Part shown: positions 22,465-31,865 of the stretch, one piece after another
Layout of the letters: every line of letters starts with the position of its first letter
Position numbering within the stretch: position 1 is the stretch's first letter
Assembly (NCBI RefSeq): GCF_022965805.1
Contig: NC_133108.1
Span: 24,457,545 to 24,521,544, forward strand
DNA length: 64,000 nt
Direction of reading: 5' to 3'
Origin: Primulina eburnea
Taxonomy: Eukaryota > Streptophyta > Magnoliopsida > Lamiales > Gesneriaceae
Program-made: the position numbers and the translations under genes
The notes under the pieces: generated by a model
What the model was told of the DNA's origin: nothing
The model's input: only the letters and a program-made list of their open reading frames with translations
The model's database searches: none

Positions 22465-24173
22465 TGTGGGGACCCGGACGCTAATCATCTTTTTAAACAT
22501 CATTGGGACTAATTAGTCAATTATAGTAATCAGGGTCTAAATTTTTTTTTTTTAAATGCGGAAGGTAATGGAATCAAACTCCTATACATATCAGTATAAA
22601 AGTATAAATCTGATAAAATATACAATCATACACATCTCAAGTTTAACAACTAACTATCAAGTGTTTAAACCCTATCTCTAATCCAAGTCCGGTATCAACA
22701 CTCTAATCTCGATCTGTCTTCACCTCTGTGACCCTGTACCTGTCCCACCTGTTGTCATGCACACATACAAACAAGACAACAGCCGGATAACTCCGGTGAG
22801 ATAAATATCCCAGTATAAACAATGTATTAAATGCAATCATATAAAACATATATAAAAGCATAAACAAATATCAAAACATGTATCTAGTCTGACTACATGA
22901 ATCAATGACTCGTGATCTAATCTTATCTTATCTCAACTCTAGGGATCCCAATCTAATTTAGACTTTGGTATGCTGTATCGAGTGTCTGAGATAGACGTCG
23001 ATCTACATCTAAGGCTCTTCGATACACCGTAAGTCTAGAGTCTTATCGGTTCTGAGAAAGACTCGGCGGTTCTGCCCTAGTTAGGCTGATCTGCCCTAGA
23101 CTCGGACTCTGACTTTGTTCTAAGTCAATACATTAACGTATCAATCTGATAATCTGCAAATATCAATGCAATAAAGTAAATTATGTGATTTAGGAAAACT
23201 CAAGTCAAACCTAACTCGAGTTGTGCAATCCCGAATCAACATTTATTTATACCTTTCTTGCTGTCGATCTGATACAATCGAAGTCTCGATTCAAAATCTG
23301 TCACTGTTCAATCTGGCAATGACAATATCAATATTCTAATCAATTCAAAACATCTCTGTTTTATCAAATTTTGACAGTATAACAGTACAATCTTGCGATA
23401 CTGATAATACTATATCAGTCTATATCAATTCCAAACATTTACAATCAACCACTGTACAAATCTGATATCACTTCTCAGTCAATTCAACTCTGAAATTTAT
23501 AACAATTCCATACTCAATCTGTTTCTTAATCTGACTTCGATTCTATGATATCTATTATGTCAAGAACACCATATATGAATCGTATCTGATTCTGGACATA
23601 GCATAATTTCAAATCTTAACAAAACGTAACAAAACTTACGTCCTGTAGTAGCTGTCGTTGCTAGGAACACGGTGCCGTACTCGGTTTTAAATTTGGACGG
23701 ACGGATTGAAATATAAAGGCGTAGGGATTTCTTCGAAAGTTTCTGAAACCTTTCCCTCGATTCCTTCTTGTTTTCTCAGGAATGAAACGTGATATACATA
23801 AATATATATCCAACTTGCATGCACCAGAAACGTGTCACTATTTCTTAAAATTCAGCCGGCGCTCGGGCGGTGCTAAACTACCGCTCGGGCGCGGCAGTCT
23901 CTGTCCAAGAATTTCCGAGTTGCACCTTGGCGCTCGGGCGGTCAAAAACTACCGCCTGGGCGCCACCTCTTCTGCCCGCGAAATATATTTAATGAACTCG
24001 GGCGGTCAAAAACTACCGCCAGACTCTCCGTCCCCAAGTTATGTAATTCATATGCTTGGTCCGATTTGGTCTCGTAATGGCCCGACTATAATCACATTAG
24101 TTCAAATTCCATAATCTTATATTAATAAAATCAAAATCTCATATTAACAGAATCAAGATCTTGGCTCTTAAAG
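22465..24173 (-). mobile_element. Probable solo LTR inserted in copia B leader
   Basis: Copia A is continuous across GGATATTTGTGTTG (about 30792), but copia B is interrupted here by about 1.7 kb. The flanks GATAT (22460-22464) and GATAT (24174-24178) look like a 5-bp target duplication. Read on the minus strand it ends in CCCCACA. The minus-strand start is not a clean TG, so the edges are approximate. No coding region is recognisable. Its style (TGCGGAAGG, then a region of short direct repeats) is that of a gypsy LTR. It carries three GC-rich stem-loops at 23859-24020. Confidence 0.55.
23859..24020. repeat. Three tandem stem-loops sharing GGCGGT-loop-ACCGC(C)
   Basis: Unit 1 has arms at 23859-23871 and 23880-23892. 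Unit 2 has arms GGCGCTCGGGCGGT (23929-23942) and ACCGCCTGGGCGCC (23951-23964) around an 8-nt loop, and its two non-Watson-Crick positions can form G-U pairs. Unit 3 has the shorter arms GGCGGT (24001-24006) and ACCGCC (24015-24020). Units 2 and 3 share the loop CAAAAACT. Confidence 0.65.
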
Positions 24174-24542
24174 ATATTTTGTGTTGATGATTGTAATAAT
24201 TATCAATTTATAAGTGGGCTTGGTTTATTGCTCGTTCCCACCCCATTACATATATCTCTATTTGTCATAGATATTTATTTGTAAATATTAGAATAGTGGA
24301 AGATCAAGATTGGAAGATGACGGGCTTTGATGATTATGAAGATCGAAGACATGTAAATATCGGAAGCTTGTGTAATTATGCGTTTGCATCTCATGCATTC
24401 CTTAGGATTAGTCCTAGGCCCATGATTGGCTCACACGGGCCATTATTTTGGGGCGATTGATCATCCTTGTTAAGTTTACTGTTTAAAATATATGCATGAT
24501 ATATTATAAATAATGAGTATGTGAGTTTATTATGATAATAAC

Positions 24543-26606
24543 TATAGAGACCAAAATCAGTACACGCAAAACCCCTGCATTTATTTAAATTGTTACTTAT
24601 TTAATTAATTTTAAAATGATTTTTAACGACGCGTGATTTATGAAATTGCATTATTTTGAATAATTACAAGTTTATGTGATGCGCGTTAAAATATATTTAC
24701 TCAAGTTTCATGTTTCAGACGAATATTCGATGCGGAATCGAGGAAAGGAGACCGGCGACGATTTAGGCGATTTGTAAAATGTGGTATTTTTTTTCAAGTC
24801 AAGAAAGTGTCATTTTAAATGATTTATGAAGTTTTAAGTATTTAAAAGTCTAATTTAGTTATTAGGTGATTTTTAAGATTTTAAAGTTATCACCTGAATA
24901 TTTTATTCTAAATTATTGGATTTTTAGAAAAAAATTAATTGTGGGTTAGTATTCTTATTAACAAGTTAATTAGTAATTAAACCCTTAATACCCCACTAAC
25001 CCACTAACCGACCAACCATTAACACACACACACTGACAGGTTACACTCACACACACATGCACTATATATACACACACATTTGGCCTATGACACACACATC
25101 TCTTGCACCCTTTCCTTTTTTTTCTTGGGAGAGAATTTGGCATAGGCTCTTTCTTCAGCAGCCCCATCTCCACTTTTCTCCTTAAAAATTTCAGCAACCA
25201 CATGTTGATTTTAGTAGAAAAATTTGATGTATATTGTATGAAAAACATGTGTATGTTATGCAAAAGTTTGAGCAAACAATTTTGAAACGATTTTGGATCT
25301 CAAACACCGAGTCTACTGTATTTTCGAATACTGGGAATTTTTGGTCGATTTGCTGGAAAAACCTTCAACTTGTAAACTTGTAAAAACCTTCAATTTGACA
25401 GTAAATTCGTAATTTTTTGACAAAAAAAAGTGAGTTATCATCAATTTCGTGGGACTGCACAAGCTGTAAAATTTCTGTGTCATAAAATCTGTCACCCTCT
25501 TTTATTTCAAATTCTGCGACTTGTATGTTGGTTTTCTGGAAATGATTTCAACATATTATTTGTATTACATCGTGTTATTGATTCGAAAGTATATTTGTAT
25601 TTTTTTGATAAGCAATGAGGGATATATGATTTTTACCGTGACATCGCTCAAGCTGCGAAAATTTGTGCATTTTCTTCTCATTTTCTCAAGTTTTGGTTGC
25701 AGCCTTCGTTGGGATCTTCTGAATTTTTGCTGGTTTGGTTAGGGAAGCATGTCCAGAGCATTCCAAAAAAGCCCTCGACGTTTTTAAGTATGTTCGACGT
25801 GCAAAACAAAATGTTTTATTTTTGAAGTATGCTAAATGACTTGTGACCAAATATGAACGGGTTTGGAAGTCGGTTAACGTGGCCGATGACCTCTCCACCT
25901 CGGTAAAGTATGACCGGGCTTCATAAGGATTGGAAAACGGTAAAGTATGACCAGGGACCAATCCACCCGGTAAAGTATGACCGGTGATCTTATGTATGTG
26001 GCAGTGGACATCCCTGCCAGCCCACTACTGCGGTTTAGTCTGATCAAGTGAATTTATGTATGGGTCACTTGCTTTGAAACATATCTCTACGTAAAATGAT
26101 GTTATGCATGTTCAAGTATGTATGATACAAGTATGTTTATGAAAATGTTTAGGAAATGATGTCATGTCTATGTTTATGTACGTATGTTCAAGTTCAAATA
26201 TGTACGATCTACTTTAAAATGCATGTGGTTTTAATACATATTATTTGTTATTCTCAGTTTATACATGTTGAGTCTTTAGACTCACTAGACTTGATCGATG
26301 CAGGTGAGGGCGAGTATAAGGAGACGAGGGGTGGGGACCAATTAGCCGGCTCGATCTGCATCTAAACCCGAGCACCGCCTATGTTTTTAAGTCATTATGC
26401 ATGTTTCAAAAATACTCTGAATTTTCCGAGACTGTTTACGATGTTTAAACCATTACCTTTTCGCAAACTTTGTTTGTAATTGTTTTCATTTCAAATATTT
26501 TATACGAGCAGATTATTTTCATCACGATTTGAAGGTTTATTACTTTTTTGAGAAATTTTTTATTTTTCCACAAATTTCAATTATTTCAAAAACACGGTAC
26601 TTTACA
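24543..26606 (+). repeat. 5' LTR of Tekay-2 (2064 bp)
   Basis: Runs from TATAGAGACC (24543) to GTACTTTACA (26606). It contains a CA-rich stretch with CTATATATAC near 25062, a possible TATA region, and the GAGTCTTTAGACTC palindrome at 26270-26283. It also has four spaced copies of a GGTAAAGTATGACC-like phrase between 25900 and 25985. Compared with the 3' LTR it lacks about 125 bp near 25220 (GTGCTTCAAGTCGCCC segment). Confidence 0.83.
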
Positions 26607-26607
26607 G

Positions 26608-26620
26608 TTGGTATCAGAGC
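26608..26620 (+). other. Primer binding site of Tekay-2
   Basis: TTGGTATCAGAGC holds a perfect TGGTATCAGAGC, complementary to the 3' end of initiator tRNA-Met. Confidence 0.85.
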
Positions 26621-26840
26621 GGTGTTCTTGTAAAGGGTTATGCCTACAGCCAGTTGCGAGAAGCTCACGAAGTCACACCTCAAGTCTGTAAGTTTTAACG
26701 TTTTAAATTCTTTCATGTAGTAAGCTTCAAGTCATGATTTCAGCATGTACATATTTTAGACTCGAATTACGTGCATCTTATGATATAGATATTTTGTTCA
26801 TTCACGTTGGGTTTATGTGTTGGGTAAATAATGGAACAGT

Positions 26841-27902
26841 ATGCCTCGTAGACGTATGGTTGCCCGTGGAGCAAAGGATGAGAATGGGGAAGCTCGGGAT
26901 GGGGAGAGGGCCACTCCTCCTCGTTCACCGCTAGATATGCAAGCTCAGATGTTTGCAGGGATGACTCAATTATTCGCACAGTTTTCGGGGAACAACGCGG
27001 CCGTAGATACTAGTGCGAGGCCCAGACCAGAGGTTGTTTATGAGCGGTTCAGGAGGATGGACCCAAAATAGTTCTCGAGGACTACTGACACGATGGTAGC
27101 TGAGGGATGGATTAAGTCCATCGAGGTGATTTTCGCTCTTGGAGCTGCAGGATGCATACAGATTTAGATGTGCCACTTACCTTCTGACAGGAGATGCTAG
27201 ACTGTGGCGGGAGAGCGCATCTGTGTCGGTGAATTTGCAAAAACTAAGTTAAGATTGTTTCAATGAGGTCTTCTACTCCATGTACTTCACTGAAGAAGTA
27301 CGCTCCCGCCTGACTAGGGAGTCTATGACTTTGCGACAGGGAGACAGCAGCGTCGAAGAGTTTGTCAGGAAGTTTGAGAGGGGGTGTCACTTTGTGCCCC
27401 TAATTGCTAATGACGCCCGGGAGCAGCTGAGGCACTTTGTTGATGGGTTACGGCCGAACTTACACCGTGATGTGAGAGTTTCTGGTCTTACCACCTATGA
27501 AATTTCCGTGTCGAGAGCCCTGGCGGCGGATTTAGAACCAAAAGGACATTGAGAATGATAGGCAGGGTAAGATGCCCTATCAAGCACCTCAGCAGCAGCA
27601 GCAGCGACCCTAGTTTAAGAGGCCTTTCGAAGGAAAACAAGTGAAGATTCCATTTCAGGGACCGCCGAAATGCAAGGGTCCTATTCCACAACAGAAGGCT
27701 CCTCGGAGGCCGGAGTACCCAGTGTGTCCAAAGTGCAACTGTCAACACAAGGGCCAGTGTTTATGGGGTTCTGGAAAATGCTTCAAGTGCGGAGCCAATG
27801 ATCATATGCTGAAGGACATCCCGCATTGTAGGCAGCCTACCCAAGGGAGAGTGTTTGCCATACAGGCTGAGGAGGCGAACCCAGATACGACTCTTCTGAC
27901 GG
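26841..27902 (+). pseudogene. gag: gag of Tekay-2
   Basis: The ATG at 26841 begins MPRRRMVARG. The first part is open to a TAG at 27069-27071, where Tekay-1 has Lys-Glu before FSGTT. Frameshifts follow around 27140-27250, then an open stretch (FTEEVRSRLTRESM to SRALAADL), another break near 27540, and the zinc-knuckle region from 27641. The knuckle reads CFKCGANDHMLKDIPHC, so the fourth ligand (usually Cys four residues after His) is Ile. It ends with TTLLTG at the donor 27902/27903. Confidence 0.83.
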
Positions 27903-27969
27903 GTAACCTATATAATTCATCACCGTATTATTTTTGATATGCATGTTTCGAATCTGAGTTGGGAATATT

Positions 27970-30043
27970 TGTTAGAGTAGGTGCACGTCGAGCCAAGTGT
28001 TGGCCGACTGTTCACGATGAAACTCTTTGTATAAACGATCTTTATTTTAATAATATTTGAATTTATTAATTTGGCGCATCTTTATCTTTATACCCATGCT
28101 AGTTGCATAGATAAAGTCCTTGAATATACAAATAGTAGAAAGAATATGAGATGCTCATATGATGAGTATCATGAAACTCATATTTGGAATACTGTATATT
28201 CTAAACTGTTCCTAGTCGATTCAGCCGCCACTAAGAAGGATAAAGGCCGCTCGAGTTAGAGACTAGTATCTGCGATGTGAGTACTATGTTTCATTGGTAG
28301 GGGACATTGTGATGTCCGAGCATGCAGATAGGTGCTCCTTGTAGAGTGCACTGAACAACCCTCCATAAAAGGACTTTCCAAGTGGTTCTCACTTATCGAG
28401 TGGAAAAGTCCTGGTTTATGGTTGTACAGAATTAGTCCTTATGACCCGGGACAACATTGAGACTCTATGTGCTAGCGTTTCACTTTGACTTGTTTACCGA
28501 CTCTTATGGGGTCATTAGGTGGCAAGGTTGGGTGTTACGGCGAAACATATAGGAGTCGATGCATTGTAGTCGGGGATTCACCGCTTACCTACGGGTATGG
28601 ATATCCTATGTGTTTATCATGTATGTGTGGGTTGAAATCTCTGATCAGATTATGGTGGTAATTATGAAAGGGGTTTCATAGATTACACCATCGATGCAAC
28701 CACGACATGACACATAGTATCGATTCATTGACAACTCTCGATAAACCAATAGTTGTCGAATCGGTCGGGATATATGAGCTGAAGGGACCGTACTGTACGC
28801 TAACCATAATTGAATGGTTCTTGCAGGCACTATCATGTGATACCTAGGGAATCACGTAAGCGATGCTGCTAGGCGTTTAACGTGATTGGTTGGGTACTAT
28901 CAGACTTGAGTTCTGACGTTCTTACTATCAAGGAGTTGATAAGTAAGAATGGAGCAATTGGGGTATGCTCGAATAAGGACATGTTTAGTCCGAATCACAT
29001 TGAGATGTGAACCCACGGCTAGTTGTATCAATGAACCATTGAGGGCCACACAAGTACTTGCTTTGTAAATCCCGAAGAGAAGTAAAATAGTTCAATGTGT
29101 TGAACGGCTTATAAATGTGTTTATAAGCGTAAAGAAAAATAGAAGTATGACTTCTAAGAGAGAAATATAAATTTTAATTTATGGAAGTGTTCCTAAGATT
29201 AAAATTTGGCCAAGTAAATAATGTAGTTGAAAATTGTGATTTTCATAAACTTTATTGGGGACTAAATTAAATTAATTCAAATGTTGAATTAATTAAACAC
29301 TAGTGGACCTAGTAGAGTCTAAAATAATTAAATTAATTCAAGTGTTGAATTAATTAAATAATATTGAGTCTTGTAGAGCTCAATTAAAATAATTATTTAA
29401 ACTAGTAGGACTTGAGTAAATTCAAGTAATATTTAATTTATCTCAAATGTGTTTGAGATAATTAAAAATTTAGTCCATGGTTTTTAATGTGATTAAAAAC
29501 CATATTATATGCATGTAATTCTAGGGTTTGCATGCTTTGGGGAGGTGAAGGGTTGGAGACTAGGCATGCAACTTTTTGCAACTTTTGAGAGACAACTTTT
29601 GTCAATACCTAGGCTAGTCTCCCACACTCCTCACTATCACACCTTGGCCGAAAATTTGAGACTAATTCTCTCAAAAATTTTTCTTTCCTTTGTTCTTCAT
29701 TTTCTTGGAGAAAAATTCTTCTCTTTGATAAATCCTTAAGTTTTTCTAGTGCAAAAATTAAGGGGATTTACATAGCCAAGTGGTGGGCCTTATTCTTGAA
29801 GGGGAAAAGAAGGAGCTTGTAGATTTCTTTCATCCATACAAGAGCCAAAGTGTTTACACTTTGGTTGGTGCCATTCATCAACTCTAAGGGGTTGATAGGT
29901 AAACCTCTTTAAAACATCCTATGAATGTTTTGTTGATTTTGCAAATATTACACAAAACTTTTAAGGGGGCCGAAATTTTTGCTCTAAAAATTATATTTTT
30001 CGCTTCCGTTGCGTTTCCGGCCTCCGTAACCGGTCCGCTTTCA
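27970..30043 (+). repeat. 5' LTR of copia A (2074 bp)
   Basis: TGTTAGAG to CGCTTTCA. A perfect inverted repeat at 29107-29128 (GCTTATAAA, TGTG, TTTATAAGC) offers TATAAA on both strands and is a candidate core promoter. A consensus-like splice donor GATAG|GTAAAC lies at 29898/29899 near the 3' end (U5). A 62-residue ORF in the first 300 bp is duplicated in the other LTR only because the LTRs are identical. Confidence 0.92.
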
Positions 30044-31865
30044 AGTGGTATCCGAGCTAAGGTTACGGTTTTTGTGTAATATTTGCGTAATATTATGTTG
30101 AGATCGATTTCTAACCGTTTGAGATTTTTGTGCAACAATAAACATCAAGGCCGAAATGTTTACAAAAAAAAAAAAAAAAAAAAAAATTAAAAAAAAATAA
30201 AGTTTTCGGGGCTGCCCGAGGGCTGCCCGAAAATTTCGGGCAGCCGAGGGGCAGCCCAAGGGGCTGCCCGAAACTTCCAGTTTTTAATAAAAAAAAAAAA
30301 TTTTTTGTTGTGGCCGGAATCCGGCGACGGAGCTCCGGCGACGGCGATGACGGCTAGGGTTTCCAAAAGTGTTTTGGATAATCTTAGTGTCATGGGCCTT
30401 GAGTTGTTGGGCCATTAGATGGTCAACATATTTTGTGAAATTTAAATGGGCCTAAGTATTTTTGTGAAAAATGAGTTTTGGGCCCTTAAGTTTAAATTTA
30501 CAATTGTTGCACATATTTTCTCATAAAATAAATAATTGAAGTAGGACTTTAATTATTTATAGTAAATTGTGATTTACAAGAAATTCGATTATAAATAAAT
30601 TAATTTGAAAGTAGACAAAGGAGTTTGTATACTTTGTTAATTTAATTTATAATTGTGGCGGTTAGTGATTGGATCAAGATATATAATATTGGATCAATTA
30701 ATTATAGTGATAATTAATTGATGGTGTATGATATGTGATATTATGCATGAAGGATGATCAAAAGCCCAAGCCCAATTTGCTAGGTGTATGCTAGGATATT
30801 TGTGTTGTATGATTGTAATAATTATCAATTTATAAAGTGGGCTTGGTTTATGGCCCGTTCCCACCCCCATGAGATGTATCCCTATGTGCCATGGATATTT
30901 AAATGTAAATATTAGAATAGTGGAAGATCAAGATTGGAAGATGGTGGCCTTGGTGATTATGAAGATCGAAGACATGTAATATTGGATGCTAATGTAATAA
31001 TTTAGTTGCATTGCATCTCGTGCATTTACCCTAGGATTGGACCTAGGCCCGTGTTTGGCTCACACGGGCCATTAGTTTTGGGACAATTGATCATCCTTGT
31101 ACTGTTTTCTATTTATAATATATGCATGATATGTTATAAATAATGAGTATGTGCATTATTATTATTATAATAACAAAGTTGCATGAATCCGGCAAACATA
31201 CGATCAAACATGGCGAGCTTTTAAAATAAAATTAATGATGAGACCTTTCAAAATTAAAAACCCTCATTTTGAATAAGATTCAAAATTAATATCAAGTCCG
31301 AAAAAGGGGAATTATAAATTTGTTTATAATTTCCTTGTCTTCCATCGACAATGGATGCATGATGAACGCTACCCGTACTCGGGGCTCGGCTCATATTATT
31401 GAGGGGGCCCTGGGTGCCGGAAAGCTGTGACATCCATTGACATGGTGATGTGAACTACGTGGAACTCCCATGATTTCGGCTCATATTATTGAGGGAACTC
31501 ATGGCGACCGTCCATTAAGGTTCAATATCGATGGGTTAGGCTTGACACGTAAAGATGAACGACGTAATATTATTGGGTCCTAATCAAACGTGAGACAAAA
31601 GAATACGTAGAGGGTTGCATGGCGATGCAATTGGAAACTACCTTTTAGGAATTGTGATGGCCGATATTATTCGGGATCACAATTCGCTAATTGGACCTTA
31701 CGTACCTTCTGAGGAAAGTGTTTCCCGTTTTCACTAGAGGGTAGTGAAAATGTCAAAACAGTGGGAGCGATTATTTATAAAGTAAAAGTCCAAACTTTAT
31801 ATCTTATTAAAATTTAAAATAGTCATTAACATTTATCTGTTTTACTTTTCAGTACAATCTTTGAC
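30044..31865 (+). other. Structured untranslated leader of copia A
   Basis: The PBS TGGTATCCGAGC is at 30046-30057. A perfect palindrome lies at 30221-30245, with arms GGCTGCCCGAAA and TTTCGGGCAGCC and further GCTGCCCGA copies at 30211 and 30264. An AT-rich inverted repeat is at 30693-30722, with 13-bp arms ATCAATTAATTAT and ATAATTAATTGAT. Three stem-loops with the octamer ATATTATT in the loop lie at about 31382-31410, 31469-31505 and 31649-31685. A strong 3' splice-site-like tract, TTTACTTTTCAG, ends at 31852, 13 nt before the gag ATG. No ORF of interest is present. Confidence 0.7.
31649..31685 (+). other. Leader stem-loop 3 of copia A (ATATTATT loop)
   Basis: Stem GAATTGTGAT (31649-31658) pairs with ATCACAATTC (31676-31685), and an inner CCG/CGG pair closes the ATATTATT loop. 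The equivalent in copia B (about 42122-42159) keeps the stem with AATTATG/CATAATT, a compensatory change of one G-C pair to A-T. Confidence 0.7.

Noticed and set aside
25021..25100. CA-rich stretch as a meaningful regulatory element
   Set aside because: A simple microsatellite shared by both Tekay-2 LTRs (also about 41033-41075). Only the embedded CTATATATAC is a weak TATA candidate.
28071..28259. Identical 62-residue ORFs at 28071-28259 and 35914-36102 as duplicated small genes
   Set aside because: They lie in the two near-identical LTRs of copia A and reflect LTR identity. A related but broken version is in LTR F.
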